Origin: Cardinalis cardinalis
Lineage: Eukaryota; Chordata; Aves; Passeriformes; Cardinalidae
DNA: 64,000 nt
Direction: 5' to 3'
Assembly (NCBI GenBank): GCA_014549065.1
Contig: JACDOX010000027.1
Span: 5,967,257 to 6,031,256 of the forward strand
In this document: positions 28,201 to 43,200 of the stretch, piece by piece
How the letters are laid out: the number at the start of each line of letters is the position of its first letter
How positions within the stretch are numbered: the first letter of the stretch is position 1
Program-made: the position numbers and the translations under genes
The notes under the pieces: model-generated
Databases searched by the model: none
What the model was told of the DNA's origin: nothing
The model's input: the letters and a program-made list of their open reading frames with translations, nothing else

Positions 28201-31200
28201 AGCTTCTTGCAGTGTGTCCTCACTTTGGCACCAATTTACAAAAATCAGCAAAGAACAAATCACAGATGATCTGAATGAAGAATAAAATCATGTGCTTTGT
28301 GACCTTACCAAAGGAACTCTTCCTACTAGCAGAGATTCTGTTTCGTTGTGTAAGGCCTTCACATTGACAGCTATCTCCATGGCAGTGTTTCTGGTAAGGC
28401 TCTGTGGAATACGAAGCATAAACATTCTTTGAAGTGATGCAAGTCAGACTGAGAATAAATACTTTCACCTTACAGCACAGATCTTAAGTGCCTTCTCCTA
28501 GGAGAAATACATCAATACAAGTTCTAAATTGACAACCTGATCAGCACTGAGAATAGAAACCAAAAATGTAGTATCTATTTGCTGTCCTTTCTTCAACTTC
28601 ATTTAGTATGGCCTTAATGCAATCCTGAAGATCATCAGGTGATCAGCCACCATATCAATCCACATATGACAAAGGCCAGCAGAAAAGTTGTGAATTTCAT
28701 TTAACAATGACTATTGACTTCCATTTTTCACCTTATCCTCAGCAGAAGCAAGCTACTAACCATACTTCAAGAAGCAAAGGCCAACTAACATATTTACCCT
28801 GTGTCCATTTGGGTTAGATATGGACAGCCTCTACCTAATGAATCAGTCCTGGGTCCAATCCCAGAAAACACCCAAATTATCTAGTGTGAAGAGAGAAACC
28901 AGGAAACTATTCCCCTCAGCCCCTTTGCCTTCTCTGTATAGCACTTTGATTGCAATTGAGCATGAACATTTCTGTGAAAGTATCTACAGAAAATGACCTT
29001 TATGTAGTAACAGATCTGGTTCAGCCTCTGTCATGCCTCCACCCTCTCTGAGGATATGCCTGCACAGTACCAGGTGGGGATGACAGTGGGGAATGTAGAA
29101 ACTGCATCTTCTGCCTTCTCATCCAACTTGTTGTCAAATGGGGACAAGGGACAGTCCTCATGCCACAAGCTTGTGCACCCATATGTTATAGCTTATTTAT
29201 ATAAATCTCAATCTTCTTTACCTCAGGAAACCTTGGGTTGGCTTTATTTAATGCATGTGAACATGCATTAACAGCATGAGCAAGCTCCTGCTCCAACAGG
29301 CCATGTACTTTTGCTGCTTCACAGATCCTACAAAAGCATTTAAAAAGGAGAATAATGTTTCTTAATTTCTTTCAAGAATAATTCTTGAGTACACAACTTC
29401 ATCAGATGAGAAAATGGACAAGAACATGTTTCAAAAAACACTTAGAAAATTCTAGTCCTTTATAACAAAAAATTGAAAGGCAAGTATTCCTTCAAGCAAT
29501 ATAGCACATCGTAGAAATTATATCTACCACACAGATTAGTTATGATGCTGCAAAATACTAAGATACATTTATTTGTCTTAAAACACTAATGCTATACAAA
29601 AAACATGGACCAAAAAATGTTGGTCCTATTAATTCAAGTAAACTACAAAGGAAAACTCTAGCACACTGCAATAACTTACTTGAAATTATCTTAAAAACCC
29701 TTACATCTATTTCACAAGGCATATCCTTCAGATGTGACATAAAAATTGGCTGCAGTAATTTAAGATTATGGGAGGTCCAACTGTAACTACAACCTCCAGA
29801 CCATCTCTAGAANAGTGAAGTTTTTAGGATGTCTTGGCTAAACTTCACTTTGGGTAATTGATAAACTAAATTATTAGTCTATGACTGCAGTATAAAGAGA
29901 GTATGTAGCCCTTCCTTTCTTATATTACTGGGGATTTTGATGTTAAAGATAATTAGTTGCTATGGTAAAATGAATAGCGGCTTTATAAAATGTTCTGATT
30001 TTTTAAAAAAAGGTTTTATTTATCTCAGCCTATATGAATGACTGAAGTGTCCATCCTGCTGACTTTTAGAGTTGACTTCTAAAGGGTTTTTCCAATAATT
30101 CCCAATTATATTTTTGCTTTGTCATAAAAGGAGAAGCTTCAATTTTTGCAAAGAAGCTTTACAGTTTTCCATTTCAGTTGCTACTTCAGAAAGTTGGTTT
30201 TTACAAGGAAAAAAAACCAACACAAAAACAAATAAATAAAATTTTTAAAAATACATAGGAAAAGGACACAAAAAGAAGTTGAGCCTTAATAAAATAAAAT
30301 TTTTAAAATGGAAAAAAACAACTGATACAGTGGCAACAAAACTTTAATCAAAAATCAGGGAAAATGTACACTTGTAATTCTCTGTATGAATTTGCATTAG
30401 TAATTCAGACTTGGTGTCTAGGTTGCCAATCCAACTCATTCATTTTACTTTACCTGGTAATAAGTTCTTCTGCAGCTTGTGAGCACAACTGGATCTGTGC
30501 AACTTCTTCTTCTGTAGCCAACTCAACAGCTTGCTGAGGGTACAAGGGAGATCGAATGACAGGTTTGCAGGAATCATACTTCTGTTTGTCCTCCCAAGAC
30601 TTCAGGGTGTTTTCAAAGGCCTAATCAAAATAAATTATACATTCAATTGACAGCACTTGGGAGTATTCTTTCTCATTAAAAACTTTAATTTTACATAATT
30701 TTAAATTATATATTATTTTTAGTTAAAATTAACAAATAAACAGGTGCTTGATTTAATTTTATATAAATAATACTACCCGATTAAATAATAATTTTACACC
30801 TAAAGTTTTTAAAACTTAGTATAGCGAGCAAGCCACTTCTGAAAGCTTGTTCTCTGTCTCCTCCCCATAGTCTTCAAAATGTGTCTTCCAAACCAGTAAG
30901 AACACAAAGACAGTAATAATGGTTGGACTCAATGATCTCAGACGTATTTTTCAACCTAAATAATTCTAGAATTTTGTGATTCTCTAACACAAGTACATTT
31001 TGTGTGGCTAACAAGATATAAATTCAAATATTATTCTGATACAGAATTCAAATATTAAAAATGGTGGAGAAAAAAACCAAATTTACTAAAATAGAGAGTT
31101 CAAATTCCACCTTAACTCTGCCCTAAATTCAGGATCCAGGTAGTAGATGGAGAACTGAGGGGCAGTTGTACCTTTCACACAATAATCCTAGACAAGCATC

Positions 31201-34200
31201 AACTCTCCAGTGGCTTTGTGACTAGGTTGTACTTATGTCTGTTCTGTCTGAGACTGGCTTATGGGGGAGAGGGAGGATTGGTAGGACACAGAGAGAAATC
31301 TGCAGAAAGCTATTCTGAAAAATGGACAGTATAGAGCTTTGCTATTTATGCAAGTGTGCTAAAATTTCCAGTATATGACTGGTATAACACACCTAGAGAA
31401 AAAGAAAGAAGCAGCAGAAGGGGAGAGAGGGAAGAACAGATAAAATGTTGACCATTCTTACTATATATTAATAAGAATATAGGATTAACACTAATAAAAC
31501 AAATAAAAGTTAACAAAACTTTGCCACTTATACAAAATAATAATTCTCTATCCAGGTCATTATAGAGATTATATCACTGCAAGTAATGGTATGAATTATA
31601 TAAATAGTTATAAAACATTTTTGTAAGTACTGTTTTGTTCACGTTATAACTGAAACAAATTATTACAGAAACCAGTATTAGCAATGGTAGCTCTTTCTGC
31701 AACATACTCTGTCTCGTGTTAGCATCTGAGCTCTGTTTTTATGTATGATCTTAATAACTCCCGGGGGCTGGATCCATGCCTCTCCATCGACTTGCACTGG
31801 AACCCCTTCATCACCAAGTATGGTGATCTTTACTGACCGACACTGGAAAAGAACAAACACATTATTTTACAGGGCAATAAATACTGCTGAGACTGACAGG
31901 CCACCTGTAATCTGTTGATTACGAGGAGCTGTGGCTTCTCTCCAGAACTGTCTCAGGAATTAAGCTCTCCTATACTCCATTCATCATTGAAGACAATTTG
32001 TTACCCGCTAAAAGCAATACAATGTCAGTGCTCTATTAATGTGTAGGGTGGTGGTCATCGAGAGTCCCGCTACTTGCCAGAATCCCAAACTGCTGCCAAC
32101 CATCCTGCATGCTTGCAAGTAAGCAACAAACCTGAGCTATCCTGTGGTGCTGCAGTTTGATGACTCTGGACACTGCCATCTGCATGCTGCCAAATACAGC
32201 TACAACTTCTAAGATTTTATCATCAAATGATGGAGCTCCAAATATCTGTGAGGAAAAGAAAGTATTCNATTTTTGATTGCAAATCCAGTGCTTAGATTGC
32301 TATGAAACACAGGTTCATTTACAGATTTGTTTTCAACATNTAAATGCTCTAAATTCTTTACTGTAGAATAACTATACTGTTTCTCCAAAGTCATGGGAGT
32401 AAGATACCACAGACAACAGGCAAATATAGTTTAAAACAGCAATGTTGATACCATTTGAAATATCTGGATGACAAGGCATATCCTTATATAGGAAAGATGG
32501 CATGTTTCAGAATGCAAATTAAAAATGTTTTTCAAGGCAAGATGAAAGGCCATTTAAAATCTCTGCTTGGGTAATGTACTTAATATCTAAGGGGTTCTTG
32601 AAGGTAAGAGAAGGTAAGAGAAATAAATGCTTTNCTTTTCTTCTCAGAAGTGCTTCTCTGTTTATATTCTGAATTCTCTGGAAACCAACATCCGAGTCTA
32701 CGCTCNGCTTGGCTTAACAGAGCTTTGATACTGAAGACAATCTTGTTTGTGCTGTCTATAATTATCCACTGTAAACAAGAAAACCACTTCTGTAGGGAAC
32801 AGATGTCCTTCTGTGCAGCCGAGGTGCAGAATTTCCACAGGCTCACACAAAGTGCAGGAAGTCTTGCCACCTGGTGTGCTGCCGGGGGAATTCAGCCTCA
32901 GGGCAGATCTTAGGCTGCACTTCAGCTGGGTCTCACAGGTGATACCATGCTAAGGTCACTTGGAGCTTGGCCATTTCATCTTGATATGCAATAGGGAGCA
33001 ATGAGGGAGAAAAATCAGCAGGAGAAATCACTCCAGTAAGAGTTTAATGGGTAGGGAGATCACCTCTCTGAGCAGTACTTGGATTCCCTCAGTTGGCAAC
33101 TTAGGCAGAGTACGCTGCATCAGTAACACCTGAGACCAGACTGGAGAAAAACAGTTTCTCCATCTAATTTTTTTTTCCAGTTTCCATGGATTTTTTTCAA
33201 TGTTTCACAGGAATATATTAACATCTTGAAAAGAACCAAGATCATGATTCTGCTGTTCCATGATAAAAAGTGTGGAGAGTTCCTGATCCAGTAACTGACA
33301 ATTTACAGGGCTAGCTCTGGCATGTGTTAAGAAAAAACAGTTGTAAAATTTCATTTATTTTGTGTTGCTATTTCAGCAAAAGGACAGGAAACACTCAACC
33401 AAGTCTTCTGCTGTGTCTCTCCACCAGTAATATCTGTACTGAAAACCAATCTCTTTTTTTTCCTTTTTTTTCTTTTAAAGGTAAACCAATCTCTTGGATC
33501 AACATTCAAATTGACTCCTTTCCTGTTGCAGGTCAAGTTTCCATCCTGTCTTCTGGACACCAAAATTACATGCCGTGCTCAAGCCAGTCAGGGTGCAGAT
33601 GCCTTGCTTTGCTCACTGCTAATGTTTCAGCAATCATCAGATCTGTCAAGGTAACATCTTTCATTTGTCCAGACAAGCAGAACCAGCAGCACCTCAGACC
33701 ACCACCATCACCTCTTGATGAAGAGTCATTCAAGACTGCACTAAAGCAGTGAATTATGCTCCTAACTTTGGCCAGAACAAACATGTCACTCTGCTGGCAC
33801 ATCTGCTCACTNGAAGACTAATAATATCAGTAAAACTGCTCCAGGACACACACATTTGCTGTATACCAGTATGAAAGCTGAAGCAAATCTTCTCTCTCAC
33901 TGAAGCATTCCAGGGAGAAAAAAACCCTCCTGAACAGGGGCTGAGCAGATGTTAGAGCAGCTTTCAAGTTCTGACTGTGAACATGGACTATATATAAAAG
34001 TTTTGGATATCCATTGCCAAATATAAACAGAATTTCCATCCTCTGACATATACCAAAAATAAGAAAAGGAACTAAAACATGTCTAAATTTCTTTTTTCAC
34101 TTTTACATATGTGTGTACATATACACATATATAAAACATATATATACATATGCAATTCCATATGTATTATATTATATAAACATGCAATTACATGCAATCT

Positions 34201-37200
34201 ATATGATATTCAATTACATATGTTATATGTAGATATGTTTATATGTATGCATTAAAAAATGAAAGGATAAAAACTCACAAGAAACATAACGTTTTGGCAA
34301 AAGAGTCCTGGGTTATCTACATCAAAATCACAAGCCAGTTTGCAACTACAATTTTAGGTGATTCAGACATCACACATTAAATCAGGACATGCAGATTAGG
34401 ATAATCTGCTAGTAATTACAGTTGGTGAGTTGTGAGTGAAGTGGGTAGGGGCAGTAACACTGTTNCAGGTTGTAAGGCACGTAGGGATCCATGTGATGAA
34501 ATGTTTCTNAGGAGTTGAAAGAAAGAAGGGGAAAAAGGTACCTTAAAATATTTTAAAGGTTCATTAAAAATAATATTCAAAAACCAGTTTACTTCCCCGA
34601 CTAAATTATCACACACTGAATGCATCAGTCTTCACTTTCTGAATCACCATTCCTTACAGCAAAGCTGTTTGANGTACAGGAGGAAGATTAAGGTATAAAC
34701 TTTGACTGATTATCCTGTCTACCTTGCTTGTTGTTAGACTATATCAAACAGAAGAATCTATGCTTTGAGAAACCTTATTTACAGGCATCTGTAAAACAAT
34801 ATCGAGAAAAATTACTTGTGCCTCTGTTTATAAAATTAATTTCTAAAAATACTCATAGAGCCATTTAAAAAACAAAATCATTATACTTTATTATGAACAT
34901 TTTGCTGGAATGGACATGACAGAAGAAAATAGACAGTAAAAAATCATGGAACATATTTTCAATTTAAAAAAACAGCAAGACAATACAAGAACTGAAACAT
35001 CCTCCTGAAATAAGAGTTGTTATCCAAACTATATGCTACTACTTTTAAAATCAAGCAAGAAGAGCAGTTCATTATATTTATTGCTCATTTTGCACAGAAG
35101 GTTAAGTCTCTTTAATGCTACTTACATCATCTTCTTTGGTTCCNCCCCAGAAATTAGTCCCACCAGCATAGCTGGGAATGTTTAGCACAGCTATGCCCTG
35201 CAGGCTTGGAAGGGGGATGTACTGTCCATCACACTGTAAGGGATAAACGCTCCTTCAGTACATAAATAATATGATAAAAGTAATCAGTAAAGAGTAATTT
35301 TTAGCACATGAAGTTTCAACAGAGCTGGCAGGGGGCAACAGAGTCTTTAAGAGGTCTGGTACAAGACTACTCCCTCCATGCAATGAAGCACCTCTAAAAC
35401 AAACCTCTTCTTTCCAATCTTAGCAGAGGTGAAAAATAGTAGATCCACATGCTGTAGTATCTATAGCAGTGGTGCTCCATGAGTCTTAAAAGAAACATGT
35501 TCACATCCTTTGTTATGAAATTTCTGATGCACTTTGACCATGGTCTGTCCATCAAGGATTAAAAATTTTTTTGCAGTAAGAAAATCAATCTCCCTGAGTG
35601 CACACAGTAAGATTGCCAAGGACACTATAAAAAGATTAATTTATACATTTAGGAACTAGTCTTCCATCCTATACCAGCATTCCCAAAATTGCAATTGCAA
35701 CTTGTTATTTAGTCAAATCCATTTAAACCAGGGGCTGGGGGGTGGGTGTCAAGAATATCCAAGAATATTTCTGCCATAGCCACAAACATGTGGTTAGCTG
35801 TCAGTGTTTACATGTATTGTTGACTTCCTGCAAAAATAACTTCACTCTCCTCCCAGAAGTGCAAAGACAAATCTAGGACTGACCCCATAGGTGTTACCCC
35901 AGCTGTAGATGGGAATTGTTGATTTTGCAGGTAAGAGGTCAACCTTATTTCCAGCCATCGAGTCCTTCCTTCTTATTGCTTTATCTCCCAAAACACGNAA
36001 GCAACTCCATGTCCTGCTCAACACGATCATGGGATGGCATCAATCTCACTTTTGGCCAAGAGTAATTTTACAGACACCAGTGAAATCACTGTTGACTTAC
36101 AGCAGTACAACTGCCTGCAGGGGGAAGCCCAATGATCTCAAACCATCCCACTGGGAGTCAAAAGTGCAGTCCTGCAGCAGTGCCACAGGCATGGAATTGA
36201 AGCAAGTTATACCCAGGTGTCACTTTATGGACCATGAAGTTGCCAGTCAAGCTGCCTTTAATGAAGATTGCTAGATGACTGCATGTTACCAGTCCACAGA
36301 AGGATCTTAAAATTATACAAATGAAAAAGAAAATCTAAAGAAGTAAGGACAAAATCTGTAGCATCCTTATCAGGAGGAGAAAGAGATGCAAATTATTTCC
36401 AGAATGTGCTTAGTGCTCTCTTTTTGTGATTTAATCTTAGCAGCAAGACAGAATGTAATATTTTAATCAAGATGTGTCGGTATCCAAAATATGGTGTGAT
36501 ATTAATAGATGCTGCACAGACATTTGTATTACAGTAGAAGGCTGCTTCTAGTGCCTGAATATGCAGGCATAATATATCCAATAATATGCAAGACAAAGTA
36601 AATGTACAATTTTTACTTGCAGACTTACAGGAATATTAGGAAAAAAAATATGGAAAGGTCAACAGTATTATTGAATCTTATTTGAATCCAATTCAAAAGA
36701 TCCTTAAATTAGAATTCTATCTCCAGTATACATAACGTTCTCTCCTGGCATTACANTTGCTAACTACTGCATAATTCCTTGATAATTACTCAATCCTTAG
36801 CTAACAGCAATCTGCTGCTACCAGACAAAATCCTCCTNAATCTCAGAGTGAGAAAGAGCTCCAGTAACCTAAAATTATTCTTTCAACTTAAAAAGTTAAC
36901 CTCATATAAATATCATAAACTTCCATATNAAATAATTAGTATGAAATATAAAGAGAAATTATATATGTTATACATAATTTCTGCCAAAGTCCACCTTATA
37001 TATTCTTTGGGTGAAAAGAACAGTAACCATCCTGCAGTCTTTTTCTGCAATTGGGAATCATTTATATCTCCTTTAAGTTCCCAGTACCATTTGGAAGACA
37101 GATTTTATGTTAGAACTTAAAAGCCAAATAAGAACTATGTTTAGACATGGAATTTGTTGTTGCTTTGATAATATCTTGCTTTTTCGTGTGAATATTAGAG

Positions 37201-40200
37201 AAAGTCTCTACTGCTGTAGCTGGACTTCTTGCAATGCATATTCAGAATCTCCTCCCTTTTGTCAGGAATTTTTTACTATTTACATGCTCTTCCTATATGT
37301 GTAGCTTTCATATACTTTCAATTGAACCTGAAGGATTAAGACTCCTTATCTCTTTTCTTCTCTTAATTTTATGGTCATTTCTGTGGTTGCCATTAAAACC
37401 TGGTCTGTCTTTTTATACAGTGAACATTAAGAAATATATCCTACCTACACAATTTATTCTCTTTTTTCAACCCAGTAATTACAAGAAACTGGGTATTTTT
37501 GGATCTTAAAATACTGACATTTTACTCAAAAACATGACTTGGAGGACCAACTTTTACACAGCACATCTTTACACAGTGTCTTTGAGGTCAGCTTGGGTTG
37601 ATGTAAGAATGATAACAGGTTTCAAAAATAAGCACTAATTCTTCACTACACATTGTGCCAGCAACTCTCCCCATAAATAAAATTTACCTCAAGTTGAACT
37701 TTTTGTTCTAAGTTCTTGTAAGTTCTCTGCAATAGCTCTTTTGTGCCAAGAACTCCATACCACATCATGTTTTTCGTCCGACTTCTGAAAGCAGGCAAAA
37801 CAAGATTCACATATTGACATACACACATTGTTGTGTCTTNTATTTGTAGAAAAAAAATTAAGAAATTTATATAAAGAGGTAAGGAAAAGAAAAGAATGGA
37901 AACATCTTGGCTCTGTTATTGACAGAGTAATTATATTACCTGCATTTTTCAGGGTGCTCTTCTCGCTTGTTATTAAATTCTAGTGAAATTTTTGCATCTA
38001 ATCCAATTCCAAAGTAGTTGTTCATGACACATTTTTCTGAATATCCCTCCCTGTTAGAGGAAAAGAGAAAATCAGGTGTACATTTGTACAGAACCTGGAC
38101 ATGCAAACATCTTTAACCAGAACTGTAATTGGTCACAGAACAGAATATGAACTAAGATACTTCAAGAGATCTTTCCTCTGAATCTTCCAAAGTGAACTGG
38201 TTTGGGCTGAAAAACCCAGCTCTGAAAGATTACTGTCCTCCTCCTCCAGCTGAGCAAGGGGTAAGTGAGCAAATGTCTCCCTTTATTTTCAGCTGCTGCA
38301 AAAAAATTTGCAATGCTTATAACTAACCTAGTACAATCCAGCTTGTTTTCANACATTGAGGTCTACTGCCAAATGATGGCGAACAAGAACTTCATAATGA
38401 AAAGAATAAGGGACTACAAAAACGTGAGAAGGATGTCCTTAGGGAAAGCAAAATAGTACATTTAGAAAAAAAATATTTCTTACAAGGAATCTGGATCCGG
38501 GTCAATAAACGGCGTAGCACCAAACGGATCGATGTTTGCTAGCAACATTTTGCTAATAATTGAACTTCCTGCAATGGAAGCAGCTAGACCAGCCCTTAAA
38601 CCTGATTAAAAAAGAAAAAAATAAAAAAAACAACAAAACAAAACAGAAAGAAAATAATAAAAAAAAAATTTATTTGATAAATAGACAAACATATAATATA
38701 AGCCACATACTGAGAAACAAAATTCATTAAATCTGTACAGGGAAAGATTGTGATTCTATCTCAATTTTTACCAAAACTGGTTATCTTCTCAGGTCTCTGG
38801 CTCTCTTAAGCAGAAAGGCAGCTATGCTGCATTGGGGTGGCTCTCTCAGGTACCACCATGGAGAAAGAAAAAAACAAAGAAAATTTAGGGTTTCAGGCCA
38901 ACACTCACTGGCTGTTATAGTAACCAGATGGCTGACCTAACATCCACAAAGACCTCTAGAGCTTGTCATTCAGTTTAATCTTCACCTCCTAACTGTCCAT
39001 GATTTTTCTTTTGTCCTATTCTTTGGAAGCATACATAAGGAATATTCTCACAATTTTTACAACAGGCAGAGCCATCATTTAACTTAATTTTTGAAAGATC
39101 ATGGCCTCAACATACCTGCTTTGACTAATATCAATTTCACTCTACAAAATACTCTGTAATGCATGTAAACAATGCAAAATACTAACAGCTTTCACTTAAA
39201 TTTGCCTAAAGAAAAAAAACGTAAGNTTGGTTGCACTGTGTTTTAGCTATACTAATAAAGTTAATTAAAACAGAGTTTTACTAGTGCTCTCTAGTATTAA
39301 TTCCATTTGGAGCAGAACAGATAGTTTTTCATCTATCAATTGAATTTAGGTAAGAACAGATTTTTTTCCCAACTGTTTTACAAAGCAGCTTTGTGTGGTT
39401 TCAGTTATCCACTTCCAGAGAGATATCCATAGACAGNTCTTACTCAGAGGGTTGAACTTTACATAGCTTTGTCCCTCATTCTCTTCATCCTAACCCATTG
39501 ATTAGGATAAATGATAGAAGGATTTGGGGGTACCTGTGGATGAAAAATTGGATGTGACCTGGCAATGTGAGCTTGTGGCCCAGGAACCCAAACATGTCCT
39601 GGGCTGCATCCAAAGCAACATGGCCAGCAGGGCGAGGGAGGGGATTCTGCCCCTTTGCTTTGCTCTGGTGAGACCCCACCTGCAGTGCTGCATCCAGCTC
39701 TGGGGCTCCCCAACATAAGAAGGACATGGACCTGCTGGAACGAGTCCACAGAGGGCCCTAAAGATGATCAGAGGGCTGGAGCACCTTTCCTGTGAAGACA
39801 GGCTGAGAGAGCCAGGGTTGTTCAGCCTGCAGAGGAGAAGGCTCCAGGGAGAATTTATTGTGTCCTTACAAAATATAGAGCAGGTTTATAAGAAAGATTG
39901 AGAGACTTTTCACCAGGGCCTGCAGTGATAGGAGAAAGGGCAGTGGTTTTAAATTCAAATAGGGTAGGTTTAGATTGGACAAAAGGAGGAAAATGTTTTG
40001 GGATGAGGGTAGTGAGACATGGGAAGAGGTTGCCCAGAGAAGCTGTAAAAGCCCCACTACTGAAGTGACCAAGGTCAGGCTGGATGCTTTTCTGAGAAAT
40101 CTGATCTAGTGAAAAATNTCAATGTCCATGACAGAGGGCTGTACTAGGTCATCTTTAGAAGTCTCTTCCAACCCAAACCACTCGGCAGTTCTATGATCCG

Positions 40201-43200
40201 GAATTCTACTTTTGACCCTCCAGAATCAAATGCAACACTTCTGCTACTTCTGGTGTTGTGCCAAAGGATCAGAAATATTCTACATTATTATGCATTTTCT
40301 CCTATACAGTACCACACAAAGATGTGTATGTCGGATCAAACGAATTCATGCATGAAGTAAAAGCCATTATTTGACAGCAAGCTTACCTGGACAGATAATC
40401 CTCGTGTTAAGTACTGGGAGGTTTTCCTTGCTTGCTGCCAAAGCTGGGGCAGAGAAAGAACCTGTCTGAGAATGGATACCTCGGCTTGTACGTCTGTCAG
40501 GAGATCTTGGTGCAGTTTTAGCTGTGCAGAAAAAACAGAAGTAAGAACACTAATTAGACCTATTATGACATTATCAATACATAATTTTTACAGCCTTGGA
40601 AATATATCAGAAGCATTAATTTATTCTGTTACCACTCCATGACAAAAGTCCTTCCCCCTCACACCACAGTTTTTCTTCTAAATACAGTAAGAAAACTCAG
40701 AAATATATCAAGGGACAAACACAAATTAGAATGAGCAAGTGTGCATGGCACTCCACATGATGAGTTCCCAACTTATAGTTCAAGCTACCAGCAAAATATT
40801 ATATGTATTAAATGGAAATATGTTCATAAAATGTTCTATATCCACCTTAAAATGCAACAGTATTTAACACTGCAGNAAGCTTCTGATAAACATACTACTG
40901 AAATAATTAAATTTAAACTTAAATTTCATCTATGTTTATCTATAAGTATACACATATTATACAATATATTGTCATTTATAACAATTTTAATGTAAGTAGT
41001 TCCATGGCCTGTAGGTTAGAATATCTATCTTATCAACACCTACACTATTTTCTTCAAGCAGCTAAAATGGGCCCATGCCTGCATTAGATGCTGAAAAAAT
41101 CAGACAAAACATCTTTATTTACAGCCAAACTCAAAACTGCAAGGGAAGAGAAAAAGCCATGTCCATCTTTGCCTTCTGCATTTAGAGAAATTGTGGAAGG
41201 CATCAGTTTTCCACCATCTTTTTCCACCAAAAAACTCAGAAAACAAACAAACCAGAAATTTCCCAAATAATAAACTTATTTATTAAAATTCTTTGGAAGT
41301 TGGATCAGTGAAACCTTGACAGATATCAATGTTTAGTAGCTGTTATTGACAAAGGCTCAGGAAAAGGAAAGGGAAGAAAATCAAGGGGAAAGAGAAGATA
41401 TTCACAAAGAGTAACTGGAAGCTCAGTGAGGCCAGTTATCCTCTGGCTGCCTCTGGAGGCAAGGAAGAAGGATTGGCTTTGCAGAGGGCTGACCTCGGGT
41501 GCTGTAATTTACTTTCCTGACAGAACTGGTTTCATGCAGCCTCAGAGAATATGCCAGTGCCTGCTTCAGCCGGCAAAGCTCATCCTTGTGCAATTCAGCC
41601 CTGTCAGACATACCCAGAAACCAGTGCCCCAAGGAAAAAAGTTTGGGTATTACCAAGTGCTTTGTTATAGTCTTTCCATGTGCATGTGGAAAACTCTCAC
41701 ACAACAGATGGTCACAGACAGACACTTCTTGGCTATCTCTGCTCCAAATTAGCTCACATGTTAAAACTACTTCAGCTTAGGACAACACCAAACTTTATCA
41801 TCTGAAGAAGCTCAGAACAAAAAAATGAAATAATTTCAAGATAATGTGATTTTTCCTCTCAAAATATGAAAACTAATTCAGCAAAACTTAGAATTAGTAG
41901 GACTAGCACCAAGACAACAGCAGGGAAACAGCACCAGGAATGTGGTGGGAAGCACTACAATGCATCCTTTTCAGTGGCAGGAGTGAGACAAATCAGGTCA
42001 TGTCAATCATAACTTAGCCTGAGAGTAATGGGTGTACTGTATGAAGACACTTATGGAAAGAAAATGTTGAGTGGGATAATCTAGAGACAAAAGGATTAAA
42101 TAGAACAAGGGTTTAGACATTGTGTTCACATCACTTCAGGCCAGGATTTGCCCATTCATGAGGATTTTTTTAAGTGATGATAATCTAACATAGAACTGTA
42201 AGTGGAATGGCAAATTCTTCACTTTCTTGTATCCATGAGTAAGATGACACACATTTCTGAATGACTTGCTGAAGTCAAACAGAAATTATTATACACAGGA
42301 CAAGGAAAAGTGGGAAAATTTTTCTGGATTGTTTTATATGAAAGGACTGACCAAGTGGAAGTCATCTCCTTCTGACTTTAACATCTGCATAACAGCCATA
42401 GCAGTTATCACAAAATGCTACAAGATTGCATGGTAGCAATACAACACATTGATTTGTATCAATGCATGACAAAACACTGTAATAATCTCAAAAAATAAAA
42501 AAGTAATAAAAANCGGCAAGTGATATTTAACAAGAGTCATTTAAGATTTGGATGAAGGTATTAACATATGGAAAAACATTATCTTCATCAAATGACCAGG
42601 AAGATCCTTGGAGGGTAAAATATAATACTCAAAACAAAATTAACATTCATTTTTCATAATACTACTGAAAAATTCACAACACTGTTCACACAGTCTGTTC
42701 TCTCTACACTTGCAAACAAGGCAGTTGTATTAAATAGGAAAATCAGCAGAGCAGCTGCTCTTTATTTGACAGATGGGACTCATGGGAATAACTGCAATAA
42801 AGATAAACTTTTGCTGTGAATGCTCTGATAAAAACAACAGAGCCTTAATGAGTAAAACTGATGTTTCAGTGCANATAATTGAATTCATGTTCCATGCTTT
42901 GTCCCTAAACATCTACAGTCCAGTGACAGCATTAATATGCTCTATTCCACANACAGAAGAATAATACAGCTCCCCATTAGATGCAGAAGTTATACCATCA
43001 AGAAACAAGAAATTCAATAAAATTCTAGACCTGAATATCTTTATTATACAGTTATGACAGTAGGATTGGGTCATTTNTAGGGCCAGCATCCTCTATGAGC
43101 TACTGTTGAAAAGGGACAACCAACAGGCATTGATTCCCANAACCAGGAGAAAATAAAGGAACCAGTGAAGAGACAATCACTTGAGAAAGTCTGACGTGTT

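Noticed and set aside
28220..28468. 82-codon minus-strand open frame
   Set aside because: It is a shifted frame over the real DGKH exon at 28309-28401, whose correct frame is fixed by phase and family match.
33324..33752. 142-codon plus-strand open frame
   Set aside because: Lies within a DGKH intron, spans a T/C low-complexity tract, and shows no recognisable domain.
39459..39749. Overlapping open frames on both strands
   Set aside because: They lie in or at the edge of the degenerate end of CR1 ORF2; no intact reverse transcriptase remains.
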